Shown here: positions 55,172-64,000 of the stretch, piece by piece | Layout: each line of letters opens with the position of its first letter | How positions within the stretch are numbered: position 1 is the first letter of the stretch | Source: Roseitranquillus sp963776845 | Lineage (GTDB): Bacteria; Pseudomonadota; Alphaproteobacteria; Rhodobacterales; Rhodobacteraceae | NCBI GenBank assembly: GCA_963776845.1 | Contig: CAVZOJ010000002.1 | Coordinates: 682,001 to 746,000, forward strand | Direction: 5' to 3' | Length of the DNA stretch: 64,000 nt | The notes under the pieces: model-generated | What the model saw: the letters and a program-made list of their open reading frames with translations, nothing else | Databases searched by the model: none | What the model was told of the DNA's origin: nothing | Made by a program: the position numbers and the translations under genes

Positions 55172-56035
55172 TCAGGCCGCCGACAGCGCCCAGTCCCAGT
55201 AGAGTTCGCGGATCCGCCGTGTCGTCCGCCCGACCTGGTAGTGCGTCCCGTCGAACTCGGTCACCGGTGTCACCTTGTTCATGTTGCCAGACAGGAAAAC
55301 CTCGTCGGCGGCGCGGACATCGTCGAAGCTCAGCACCGTCTCGTGCACCTTGATGCCCTCGGCGGCCAGGTTCGCGATGTGGCGCGCGCGCGTGATGCCT
55401 GCGAGGAACGTCCCGTTGGCGATGGGCGTGAAGATCTCGCCGTCCCGCACGATGAAGACATTGGCGGTCGCGCTCTCGGCCACGTTTCCCAGCGCGTCGG
55501 CGACGAGAGCGTTGCCATAGCCCTTGGCCCGCGCCTCTTTCAGCATCCGCGCGTTGTTCGGATAGAGGCAGCCAGCCTTTGCGTCGACCACCGCGCAGTC
55601 GAGCGTCGGGCGCCGGAAACGCGTCGTCGTCAGCGTCGTCGTGACGCCCTCTGGGGCCATCGGGATGGCTTCCAGGCAGACGGCGAACCCCGTCGCGTCT
55701 TCTTTTGGAGCAACGCCAAGGTCGCCGCCGTCGAGCGCCCAGTACATCGGACGAATGTAGACTGCCTGGTCGTTTCCGTAGCGGCCAAGGCCTTCGCGAA
55801 CAATATCAACCATGTCCTCGGTCGAGACAGTGGGCGTGATCATCAGTGCGGTCGCGGATCGATTGGCGCGCGCGCAATGCGCCTCGAGGTCGGGGGCGAC
55901 GCCATCGAAGAACCGCGCCCCGTCGAACACCGTCGTTCCGAGCCACGAGCCATGGTCGGCCGCCCGCATCACCATCACGTCGCCGTCGTGCCAGCGCCCG
56001 TCGTAGTATGTGCGGATATCCGTCCCCGTCGCCAT
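55172..56035 (-). CDS. branched-chain amino acid aminotransferase-like protein (class IV)
   Basis: A 287-residue PLP enzyme of fold type IV. The PLP lysine is in VVDAKAGCLYPNNARMLKEA. Other class IV features are TTVFDGARFFDG, YIRPMYWA, NVAESATANVFIVRDGEIFT and ITRARHIANLA. Branched-chain amino acid or D-amino acid/4-amino-4-deoxychorismate activity cannot be separated by eye; the ilvE-like assignment follows the overall pattern. Intact. Confidence 0.87.
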   Translation of the reverse strand: MATGTDIRTYYDGRWHDGDVMVMRAADHGSWLGTTVFDGARFFDGVAPDLEAHCARANRSATALMITPTVSTEDMVDIVREGLGRYGNDQAVYIRPMYWALDGGDLGVAPKEDATGFAVCLEAIPMAPEGVTTTLTTTRFRRPTLDCAVVDAKAGCLYPNNARMLKEARAKGYGNALVADALGNVAESATANVFIVRDGEIFTPIANGTFLAGITRARHIANLAAEGIKVHETVLSFDDVRAADEVFLSGNMNKVTPVTEFDGTHYQVGRTTRRIRELYWDWALSAA

Positions 56036-56093
56036 GTCGTCCTCCTGACCGCAGGGCGCGGACGATAGGCGCGGGCGCGCCGAGGGTCCAGCC

Positions 56094-56576
56094 TCAGCCG
56101 GCCTCCGCGACGAGCTGCTCGACGTTCAGCGGGGTGTTGATCATCGCCAGGCTGCCGTCCGCAGCGCGCGGCCAGTCCGCGCGTTCCCGGTCACGGTAGA
56201 GCTCGATCCCGTTGCCGTCCCGGTCCCTGAGATAGACCGCTTCGCTGACGCCGTGGTCGGCTGCGCCGTCGAGCGGGATACCGGCCTCGATCACGCGCGC
56301 CACCGCAGCGCCAAGGCTCTTCCGATCCGGATAGAGGAAGGCGACATGGTAGAGTCCGGAATGTCCTGGCGGAGGGGGCGTTCCGCCGCGGCTCTCCCAG
56401 ACGTTCAGCCCGATATGGTGGTGATAGCCACCGGCGCTGAGGAAAGCGGCGCCGGTTCCGTACATCTGCTGCAACTCGAAGCCGAGGATGTCGCGGTAGA
56501 ACGCGATCGCACGGTCGAGGTCTGCGACCTTCAGGTGGACATGGCCGACGCGAACGTCGGGATGGATCTTCGACAT
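56094..56576 (-). CDS. VOC family protein (glyoxalase/extradiol dioxygenase-like)
   Basis: A 160-residue single vicinal-oxygen-chelate module. VRVGHVHLKVADLDRAIAFY contains the first metal His, YHHHIGLNVWESRG the second, and GNGIELYRDRERADWP the Glu. This resembles CatE-type catechol 2,3-dioxygenase halves, but the substrate is unknown. 261 bp separate it from trpS upstream. Confidence 0.85.
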   Translation of the reverse strand: MSKIHPDVRVGHVHLKVADLDRAIAFYRDILGFELQQMYGTGAAFLSAGGYHHHIGLNVWESRGGTPPPPGHSGLYHVAFLYPDRKSLGAAVARVIEAGIPLDGAADHGVSEAVYLRDRDGNGIELYRDRERADWPRAADGSLAMINTPLNVEQLVAEAG

Positions 56577-56676
56577 GCTCTCGCCCTCTTCGATTGCCGT
56601 GGATGTAGCATGCGGTCTTCATGACGGCATCGAAGATGAGCGCAGGGCGTTGGTGCGAAAATCGCTCAGTGACGAA

Positions 56677-56703
56677 GCCCCCCGCGCCGAAGGCACGGGG
56701 GGC
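56677..56703 (-). terminator. GC-rich hairpin downstream of trpS
   Basis: On the minus strand GCCCCCCGTGCC-TTC-GGCGCGGGGGGC forms a 12-bp stem with one G-T wobble. It lies 135 bp downstream of the trpS stop and 100 bp upstream of the VOC gene. It is the strongest hairpin seen in the window, with only a weak T-rich stretch following (ATTTT about 20 bases on). Confidence 0.65.
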
Positions 56704-56837
56704 GGGATTGCGGGACGTACTGTCCGGGTCTCATCACCATGTGCCGCGGGCCGCCATTCGCGGGTGCGGGGCGGGCTCGCCTCGCCGGCAACACGATGCT
56801 TACTCCACCAGATTGACGGCATCATGACAGGCCGCCG

Positions 56838-57887
56838 TCACCGTACCATGCCGACGATCTCGTACGTGCGCGCGACGATCGGCGCGGCAATCTCGCGCGC
56901 GCGTTCTGCCCCGCGATGCAGGAGGCGGTCGATCTCCGCGGGATCCGAGATCAGCCGCGTCATCTCCGTCGAGATCGGGGCGAGCTTCGAGACGGCGAGA
57001 TCGGCGAGCATGGGCTTGAACTCCGAAAACGGCTTGCCGGCGATCTCGGGCATTACGTCGTCGACCTTTCGGTCGGACATCGCCGCGTAGATCGCCACTA
57101 GGTTGCGTGCCTCGGGCCGGTCGGCAAGTCCGTCCGCAGTCTCGGGCAGCGGATCAGGGTCGGTGCGCGCCTTCCGCAACTTCTGCGCGATGGTGTCGGC
57201 GTCGTCGCCCATGTTGATCCGGCTCATGTCCGACGGGTCGGACTTCGACATCTTCTTGGACCCGTCGCGCAGGCTCATCACCCGCGTCGCCGGCCCCTCG
57301 ATCACCGGCTCGGTCAGCGGGAAGAAGTCGACGCCATAGTCGTGGTTGAACTTGGCCGCGATGTCGCGCGTCAGCTCCAGGTGCTGCTTCTGATCCTCCC
57401 CTACCGGCACATGCGTGGCGTGGTAGGCGAGAATGTCGGCCGCCATCAGTGCCGGGTAGCCGAACAGGCCCAGCGACGCCTCCTCGGCGTTCTTGCCGGC
57501 CTTCTCCTTCCACTGGGTCATCCGCCGCATCCAGCCCATGCGCGCGACGCAGTTGAAGATCCAGGCGAGTTGCACGTGCTCCGGAACCTGGGACTGGTTG
57601 AAGAGGATCGAGCGCTCCGGGTCGATGCCCGAGGCGATGAAGAAGGCCGCCACCTCGCGGGTGTTGCGCTTCAGCTTCTCCGGGTCCTGCCAGACGGTGA
57701 TGGCGTGCATGTCGACGACGCAGTAGATCGTCTCGACGCCGCTCTCCTGCATCTCGACCCAGCGCTTCAGCGCGCCGAGATAGTTGCCGAGCGTCAGGCC
57801 GCCCGATGGCTGGATCCCCGAAAAGACCCGCCGCTTGAAGCGGGCATCGGGGGCAGGGGCGGTGCGCGGGTCGGCCACGGCTTCCAT
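56838..57887 (-). CDS. trpS: tryptophanyl-tRNA synthetase
   Basis: A 349-residue class I aminoacyl-tRNA synthetase charging tRNA-Trp. GIQPSGGLTLGNYLGAL holds the HIGH-equivalent (GNYLG) and KKMSKSDPSD the KMSKS loop. YCVVDMHAIT and VPVGEDQKQHLELTRDIAAKF are also diagnostic. Intact; ATG 57887 is divergent from the rhomboid-like gene. Confidence 0.97.
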   Translation of the reverse strand: MEAVADPRTAPAPDARFKRRVFSGIQPSGGLTLGNYLGALKRWVEMQESGVETIYCVVDMHAITVWQDPEKLKRNTREVAAFFIASGIDPERSILFNQSQVPEHVQLAWIFNCVARMGWMRRMTQWKEKAGKNAEEASLGLFGYPALMAADILAYHATHVPVGEDQKQHLELTRDIAAKFNHDYGVDFFPLTEPVIEGPATRVMSLRDGSKKMSKSDPSDMSRINMGDDADTIAQKLRKARTDPDPLPETADGLADRPEARNLVAIYAAMSDRKVDDVMPEIAGKPFSEFKPMLADLAVSKLAPISTEMTRLISDPAEIDRLLHRGAERAREIAAPIVARTYEIVGMVR

Positions 57888-57961
57888 CTTGCCTCTCCGT
57901 CTGGAAACTGGTGGAGCGGTCGATTATCGGTCGGGCCTCGCACCGTCAAGGAACGCTCAAC

Positions 57962-58645
57962 GTGCAAGACCCGGACACCTCTCCGCTCAACCCGCTGCCG
58001 CCACCGGTCATGGCGCTGGCGGTCGTCATCACGGGCATCGAACTGACACTCGCGGCGGCCGGCGGCGGTCTGATCGGCGGGCCGGGCGGGATCGGCTGGC
58101 GGCAGTCGGCGCTGGAGCGATACGCGTTCTTCGGAGACGTTCTCGATGCCATGATCGCCCGTGGCACCTGGCCCTTGGAGCACGTCGCGCGCTTCGTCAC
58201 CTATCCGTTCGTCCATTACGGGTTCACCCACGCGCTCTTCGTCGTCGTTTTCCTGCTGGCGCTCGGAAAGATGGTCGCAGAGACGATGGGGACGGCAGCG
58301 TTCTTCGCCATCTTCTTCGGCTCTGCCATCATCGGGGCGTTGGTCTACGGACTTGCTTTGAATGACCCGATGCCGCTCGCGGGCGGGTTTCCCGCCGTCT
58401 ACGGCCTGATCGGAGGCTTCACCTGGCTGCTGTGGACGAGCCTCGGGCGCGTCGGCGCGCCACAGCATCGCGCCTTCACGCTGATCGGCTTCCTTCTCGG
58501 CATCCAGCTGATCTTCGGCGTGCTCTTCGGCTCGACGAACGAGTGGGTCGCCGAGGTTGCAGGGTTCGCCACCGGCTTCGGGCTGTCGTTCCTTGTGGGG
58601 CCGGGCGGTTGGCGCAAGGCCCTCGACGCGCTCCGCCGTCGCTGA
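57962..58645 (+). CDS. rhomboid-fold membrane protein lacking the catalytic dyad
   Basis: A 227-residue protein starting at GTG 57962 (AAGGAA upstream) with about six membrane helices in rhomboid order. The helix-2 segment FVHYGFTHALFVVVFLLALG keeps the His of the oxyanion region but has Val where Asn is usual. The helix-4 segment reads AGGFPAVYGLIGGFTW where active enzymes have GxSG, so no Ser is present. The helix-6 segment is WVAEVAGFATGFGLSF with Glu in place of the catalytic His. It therefore looks like a pseudoprotease. It converges on murJ. Confidence 0.8.
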   Translation: MQDPDTSPLNPLPPPVMALAVVITGIELTLAAAGGGLIGGPGGIGWRQSALERYAFFGDVLDAMIARGTWPLEHVARFVTYPFVHYGFTHALFVVVFLLALGKMVAETMGTAAFFAIFFGSAIIGALVYGLALNDPMPLAGGFPAVYGLIGGFTWLLWTSLGRVGAPQHRAFTLIGFLLGIQLIFGVLFGSTNEWVAEVAGFATGFGLSFLVGPGGWRKALDALRRR

Positions 58646-58658
58646 GGGACGTTCACGA

Positions 58659-60246
58659 CTACCTCGCCGTCGCGCGGCGAAAGTCGGTGACAGAGAACGC
58701 CCCTAGAGCTAAGCCCGCCGCGCCGTAGGACACCATGCCGGCGAGGACAAGCACGGCCAGGGCGACGTACCGCGTTGCCCCGTCGGCCAAGAGCGTCCGC
58801 AAGGGCCGACCCCGCCGCAACCAGGCACACCCCCATCACCGCTGATGCGCCGACGATCCTCGGCAGGCGACGGCGAAGCTTGTCGTCGGGCACCGCGGCT
58901 TCGCCCATGCCGCGCGCGCCTCGCCAAAGCAGCCAGACCATCGCCCAGCCCGCGACTGTCGTGCCGATCGCGGCAGCAAGGTAGCCGATCGCGAAGGCGA
59001 GGCCGACGGCGAGGCCCGCATTGACGGCGAGCGACACGAGCGCGTAGCGGAACGGCCGCACCGTGTCCTCGCGCGCATAGAACAACGGCTGGTAGACCTT
59101 CTGCAGGACGAACGCCGGCAGCCCGAGGCCGTACACGGCGAGCGCAGCGGCGGTCGCGGCTGTGTCAGCTGCGTCGAACGCGCCCCGCTCGAACAGGACG
59201 GAGATCAGCGGCAGCGGGATCACGACGAGCGCCACCGCGGCCGGCACCGTCAGCATCAGCGCCATCTCGGCCGCGCGGCTGAAGGCATGGCGCCCTCCGG
59301 CCTCGTCGCCCGCGCGCAGGCGCCGCGAGAGTTCGGGCAGAAGGACGACGCCGATGGCGATGCCGACCACGCCGAGGGGCAGCTGGTAGAGCCGGTCGGC
59401 ATAGTTCAGCCACGCGATGGCGCCCTCGAAGAAGCTCGCGACCTGTCGACCGACCAGCAGATTGACCTGGACCACACCACCGGCCAGTGCGGCGGGGCCA
59501 GCGATCACCGCGAGCCGCCTGAGTTCGGGCGTGAGGCGGGGTCGCCGCAGGGTCAGGCGGAAGCCGGCCCGCGACGCGGCCCACCAGACGAGCGCCAGTT
59601 GTGCCGCGCCAGCCACCGGCACCGACAGCGCCAGGGTCGCTCCGAACTCCAGCCCAAGTAGCCTGTCGATCCTGAGGCCCAGAAGGTCCTCTGAGGGCAC
59701 GTCGAAGTACCAGCTGACGGCCATCGCGGCGATGAAGATCAGGTTGAGCAGGACTGGCGCCGCGGCCGCGGCGACGAATCTGCCCGAGGCATTCAGGACG
59801 CCCGATACGAGTGCGGCCAGCGAGATGAACAGGATATAGGGAAAGGCGATGCGGCCGAACGCAACCGCGAGGTCGAAGCGCTCGTCCCCCACGAAACCGC
59901 TTGCCATCGCCGTCACGAGGAGCGGCATCAGCACGATGCCGAGGCCGGTAAACGCCGAAAGCACGACCAGCATGCCGGCGAGGGCATCCTGCGCGAAGCC
60001 TTTCGCATCCTCTTCGCCCTGCAGCTTCTTGGCGAACATCGGCACGAAGGCCATGTTGAACGCGCCCTCGGCGAAGAAGCGCCGGAACATGTTCGGCAGC
60101 GCGAAGGCGATCAGGAACGCCTCTGCAACGGGGCCAGCGCCCAATGTTGCCGCGATCAGGATGTCGCGGGCGAAGCCCATCACGCGGCTCGCCATGGTCC
60201 AGGCGCCGACCGTCAGGAACCCCGCGAGGAGGCGGATCGGGCGCAT
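58659..60246 (-). CDS. murJ: lipid II flippase MurJ (one frameshift)
   Basis: A 528-residue protein of the MOP superfamily with about 14 helices that moves lipid II across the inner membrane. The N-terminal MviN pattern TMASRVMGFARDILIAATLG and NMFRRFFAEGAFNMAFVPMF is clear, with the conserved Arg residues, and the second half contains NYADRLYQLPLGVVGIAIG and VYQPLFYAREDT. A single shift near 58795 changes the last helix; after correction it reads YVALAVLVLAGMVSYGAAGL and ends RRATAR at TAG 58659-58661. The start is 6 bp after the glnD stop. Confidence 0.95.
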
Positions 60247-60252
60247 GTCAGA

Positions 60253-63065
60253 TCAAGAGCGTGCCCGCTCGGCGCCGCTCTGTATCGCCTCGCGCAGGCG
60301 CTTCTCGAGCTGCCGCCGCTTGGGCTCGGCGGAGAACTTCAGGCCGAACATGTCCTTGACGTAGAAGGAGTTCGACGACCTGCTCGCCGTAGGTCGCGAT
60401 CACGGCGCTCGCGATCTGCACGTTGTTGGCCGCCAGCGTCCGCGTGAGGTCGTGCAGCAGGCCGGGCCGGTCGCGCGTGTCGACCTCGATGATCGTGTAG
60501 AGGTCGGAACCCTCGTTGTCGAAGGTGATCGACGTCGGCACCGAGAAGGCCTTCTCGCGCTTCTTCAGCTTGTCCTTGGGCTCCAGGGCCTCTCGGGCAA
60601 TGACCTCGCCCTTCAGCGTCTTCGAGATCATGTCGCGCAGGCGGGGCAGGCGAGACTGCTCGTAGGGATGGCCTTCGGCATCCTGCACCCAGAAGCACGC
60701 CGTGACGATGCCGTCGCGGCTGGTGTAGCAGCGCGCGTCGACGACGTTCGCCCCGACGAGGGCAAGAGCTCCCGCCAGACGGCTGAAGATGCCGGGGTGA
60801 TCGACCATCGCAAAGCAGATCCGGGTCCCGTCACGGTCGTCGTCGCGTTCGACCTCCATGCGAATATCGCCATTGCCGAGGCCGCGCATCAGCCCGGCAA
60901 AGACGACATGGGCGGACGTCGGAAGCCCCTGCCAGTAGGGACCGTAGTGCCGGCCGAGTTCGGTACGGACATCGCTCTTGTCCCACTCCGACAGCGCGTC
61001 GCGCAGGGCGCGCCGGGCCTCGACCTCGCGCGTCTCGCGATTCACGTCCTCCAGCCCGCGCACCAGCGCCTGTTCGGTCTGGCTGTGAAGACTGCGAAGC
61101 AGCTGCGCCTTCCAGTTGTTCCAGACGCCGGGCCCGACGCTGCGGATGTCACAGACGGTCAGGAGTGTCATCAGTTCCAGCCGCCGGCGCGTCCTCACGG
61201 CCTTGGCGAAGTCGCGCACCGTCCGCGGGTCGGAAAGGTCGCGCTTCTGCGCCATGTCAGACATCAGGAGGTGGTAGCGGACCAGCCATTCGACGGTGTC
61301 GCACTCCGCCGGCTTCAGCCCCAGCCGCGGCGCCAGCTTTCGTGCGACGCGTGCGCCGGCGACCGAATGATCCTCGTCCCGTCCCTTGCCGATGTCGTGA
61401 AGCAGCAGTGCGACATAGAGCACGCGGCGGTTCACCCCCGCCTCGACGATCTTGGTCGCGATCGGCAGCGCCTCGACCAGTTCGCCGCGTTCGATCTGGG
61501 CGAGGGTGGAGATGCACTGAATGGTGTGCTCGTCCACCGTGTAGTGGTGGTACATGTTGAATTGCATCATAGCGACGACGCGCGCGAATTCCGGGATGAA
61601 CGCACCCAGGACGCCAAGCTCGTTCATCCGCCTCAGCGCCCGTTCCGGGTTGCCGCGCCTCAGCAGCATGTCCAGAAAGACCCGGTTCGCCTCCGGGTCA
61701 TCGCGCACCGCATCATCGATCCGGTCAAGGTTGGCCGCGATCAGCCGCATCGCGTCGGGATGCAGCAGCGACCCGGTGCGAAGCGCCTCGTCGAAGATGC
61801 GGATGAAGTTCACCGGATGCTCGAGGAAGGCGCCGGCATCGGCGATTCGCATCCGCTGCCCCACGATCTCGAAGGGCGGGCGCGTCGTCCTGCGGCGGCG
61901 CAGGAGCTTCTGCAGCCGCGGCGCCTTCTTGACGTGTCGGTCCTCGAGTTCGGTCAGGACGATCCGGGTTAGTTCGCCAACCCGTGTGGCGTGGCGGAAG
62001 TAGTCCTGCATGAAGTGCTCGACCGCCCGGCGCCCGAATCCGTCCTTGTATTCCATACGGTCGGCGACCTCGACCTGCATGTCGAACGTGAGGTGGTCGA
62101 TCGCCCGCCCGGCCGACAGGTGCATGTGGCAGCGCACGGCCAGCAGGAACGTCTCGGCACGGGCGAAAGAATTCGAACTCCTCGCGCGTGAAGGTGTCGC
62201 CGACGAGGTCCTCGACGTTGCGCACGCCGCGGACGTATTTGGCGATCCAGAAAAGGGTCTGGAGGTCACGCAGGCCGCCCTTGCCCTCCTTGATGTTCGG
62301 CTCGAGGACGTAGCGCTGGCCGAACTTCTTGTGGCGCTCGTCCCGCTCCTCGAGCTTCGCCTCGACGAACTCCGGCTCGGTCCCCCGAAAGAGGTCGGTG
62401 CGAAGCCTCTGTTCAAGTTCTGCCGCGAGTTCGACGTCGCCGGCGATCAGCCGATGCTCAAGGAGCGACGTCCGTATCGTCATGTCGGCCTTGCCGAGGC
62501 GCAGGCAGTCTCGAAGGCTCCGCGTCGCGTGCCCGACCTTCAGGTGCAGGTCCCAGAGGATGTAGAGCATCGATTCGACGAGGCTCTCGGACCAGCCGCT
62601 GGTCTTCCACGGGATAAGGAACAACAGGTCGACGTCGGAGTAGGGCGCCATCTCCGCCCGGCCGTACCCGCCCACGGCCAGCACCGCGATCCGCGCGCCG
62701 TCCGTCTGATCCGTCCGGCGGTGGAGATGGCGCATCGACACAATCAGCACCGTTTCGACGACGCCGTCCATCAGATGGCTGTAGGCCGCGACGGTCGCAC
62801 GCGCGCTTCGAGGGGTCTTCGTGAAGGACTGTGCGATTTCCGCCCGTCCGGACTGCATCGCGGCTCGGAGGTGCTCGACCGTCTTCGCCCTGATATCCCG
62901 ATGCTCCGTTAGGCGGCTTATATCCTCCTCGAGGGCTGCCAGCACGGAACGGGTGTCGAAGATCTTCTCAGGCGCCAAGGGCAATTCGGGCGCCCGCGAC
63001 CATGCCGGCGCCGCTGGTATTTCGCGCTTGGACCGGGCGCGCGCCCGACTAGAAACCGGCGCCAC
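60253..63065 (-). CDS. glnD: bifunctional uridylyltransferase/uridylyl-removing enzyme (two frameshifts)
   Basis: GlnD uridylylates and deuridylylates PII proteins in response to glutamine. About 937 residues: a nucleotidyltransferase domain (GGYGRAEMAPYSDVDLLFL), a PII-UTase linker (YVLEPNIKEGKGGLRDLQTL), an HD domain (ALLLHDIGKGRDEDHSVAG) and two C-terminal ACT domains (VDHPGIFSRLAGALALVGAN; VDTRDRPGLLHDLTRTLAAN). Shifts near 62165 and 60375. After the second the end reads SFYVKDMFGLKFSAEPKRRQ to TGA 60253-60255. The start is GTG 63065, overlapping the upstream gene by 17 bp; a shorter N-terminus is possible. Confidence 0.95.
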
Positions 63066-64000
63066 CGAGGCGCCTCGGTGCGGGGTCGATGACGATCACC
63101 TGGTTGTTGCGGATCTCGGCCACCGCAAGCGCCCGTTCCACGGACCCGTCGCGGAGAAGACGGAACGTGCCGCCCGAGCCCGCGAAGCCGGATGATTGCG
63201 TCAGAGCCCCTGTCGTCAGTGCGTCCGATCTGCCCTGCGCCACGAGGGCGCCGATCGCTGCGATGCCATCGTAGGCGAGACCGGCAATGGGATGCGGCGC
63301 GCCTCCGTAGGCCGCCTGGTAGCGGGCGCGAAAGGCCGCGGACCTCTCCGGATCGGGCAACGCGAACCACGCGCCCTGAAGCCCACGCTGCGACAGCGCG
63401 CTGGACGGAATGTCGAGGCGTTGCAGGCCGATATACTGGGTCGTGGCCGGGCTGACGCCGTTTTCTGGCAAGATGTCCACCAGAAACGGCAGAGCTCCCG
63501 CCGTGCCGGACGTGAGGAAGACGCTGCTGGCGCCCGCGGCCTGGATCTGACTCGCGATCGCGGGGGCCGTCGACGTCACGCCCTGCTGCGACACCGGAAA
63601 GCTCGCTTGTCCGGCCAGGTTGGCCCCGGTCTGCGAGATCGCGCGTAGGATCGCATCGCGCCCGGTGGCCTCGGCCACGTCCTGGCCGCTGACGACGAAG
63701 ATGTTGCCGCGTCCCTGGCGTGCCGCGTATCGGGTCAGCCTTTGCGCCACGTCGTCGAAGGTGGTGCCGAGGATAAAGACATTTCCTCCCGCGATGTCGG
63801 GATTGTTCGAGAAGGACAGGACGTTGACGCCAGAGGAGGCCACCGCGAGCCCCGCAGAGTTGGCCGCGCCGGCGAAGACCGGGCCGAGGATGATCTGTGC
63901 GCCATCGGCGACTGCAGTTTGCGCGGCGGACGCCGCAGTGCCGGGCTGACCGCCGGAATCGTAGACCCGCAAATCGATCTGGGCGCCCTGCAGGTCGGCC
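63049..64000 (-). CDS. penicillin-binding protein activator-like periplasmic binding protein (N-terminus outside window)
   Basis: At least 316 residues of a type I periplasmic-binding fold (Peripla_BP_6/LpoA-like) enter from the right edge. Visible features are LRVYDSGGQPGTAASAAQTA, ADGAQIILGPVFAGAANSAG, SFSNNPDIAGGNVFILG, QYIGLQRLDIPSSALSQRGL and YDGIAAIGALVAQG. Proteins of this kind upstream of glnD in alphaproteobacteria are usually annotated as PBP activators or LivK-like receptors. The signal peptide lies outside, so lipoprotein status cannot be checked. In-frame and undamaged. Confidence 0.85.
   Translation of the reverse strand, partial: ADLQGAQIDLRVYDSGGQPGTAASAAQTAVADGAQIILGPVFAGAANSAGLAVASSGVNVLSFSNNPDIAGGNVFILGTTFDDVAQRLTRYAARQGRGNIFVVSGQDVAEATGRDAILRAISQTGANLAGQASFPVSQQGVTSTAPAIASQIQAAGASSVFLTSGTAGALPFLVDILPENGVSPATTQYIGLQRLDIPSSALSQRGLQGAWFALPDPERSAAFRARYQAAYGGAPHPIAGLAYDGIAAIGALVAQGRSDALTTGALTQSSGFAGSGGTFRLLRDGSVERALAVAEIRNNQVIVIDPAPRRLGGAGF

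Noticed and set aside
1..64000. Searches by eye for CRISPR arrays, insertion sequences, attachment sites, integrases and replication origins
   Set aside because: No direct-repeat arrays, transposase or integrase motifs, or DnaA-box clusters were seen; the window is ordinary chromosome.

Overview
This window is a GC-rich chromosomal segment from an alphaproteobacterium, almost certainly a member of the Rhodobacteraceae (roseobacter/Rhodobacter group). The main reasons are the linked arrangement of mdh, sucC, sucD, sucA and sucB with sdhCDAB, the ethylmalonyl-CoA pathway genes interleaved with them (mcl2, mch, ecm, ccr), a luxR-luxI pair beside ccr, and the trpS / murJ / glnD neighbourhood. I see no rRNA, tRNA, CRISPR array, insertion sequence, prophage or clear genomic island.

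Layout. 1-733: start of a cytochrome P450, cut by the left edge. 958-7603: histidine utilisation (hutI, hutH, hutG, hutU on the minus strand with overlapping ends; hutF divergent), giving histidine to glutamate plus formate by the five-step HutF/HutG route. 7829-18805: a hexuronate / unsaturated-uronate catabolic locus. It has a GntR regulator and KDG kinase on the minus strand, and on the plus strand uxaC, a TRAP transporter (dctPQM), kdgF-like cupin, kduI, kduD, a hexuronate reductase and altronate dehydratase. A perfect palindrome sits in the divergent promoter. 18945-29333: minus-strand TCA block (mdh, sucC, sucD, DUF805, sucA, sucB) followed by a CAP-domain protein. 29463-33343: a TauE-like permease, (3S)-malyl-CoA thioesterase/lyase, NnrU, DUF1737 and mesaconyl-CoA hydratase. 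33482-37137: sdhC-sdhD-sdhA-lipoprotein-sdhB. 37115-38991: a small lipoprotein, a DUF1989 protein and purine nucleoside phosphorylase. 39100-42749: divergent ecm and ccr. 42892-44798: a small conserved protein, luxR and luxI. 44865-48041: an SF1 helicase, a TIGR02186-type protein and a TauE/SafE permease. 48078-52800: a BMP-type nucleoside/sugar ABC importer. 52990-57887: rimI, tsaB, an Nfu protein, UspA, a branched-chain aminotransferase, a VOC protein and trpS. 57962-64000: a rhomboid-fold protein lacking its catalytic residues, murJ, glnD and a partial periplasmic binding-type protein.

How the genes work together: the central theme is acetyl-CoA and C4-dicarboxylate metabolism. TCA enzymes share the locus with the enzymes that assimilate acetyl-CoA by the ethylmalonyl-CoA pathway, flanked by two peripheral catabolic modules (histidine, uronates) that feed glutamate and pyruvate/glyceraldehyde-3-phosphate into it.

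The dominant caveat is sequence quality. At least seventeen clearly recognisable genes, many of them essential, are broken by single-base insertions or deletions while family-conserved protein sequence continues across all the frames involved. The density is highest between about 24 and 33.4 kb, and the blocks 12-24 kb and 33.4-51.5 kb are nearly clean. I read these as assembly or read errors and annotate the genes as whole CDSs spanning the shifts. I found no convincing new biological system; the most interesting leads are regulatory palindromes, a degenerate rhomboid, an Asp-to-Asn change in the KDG kinase motif and two unexplained spacers inside the TCA operon.
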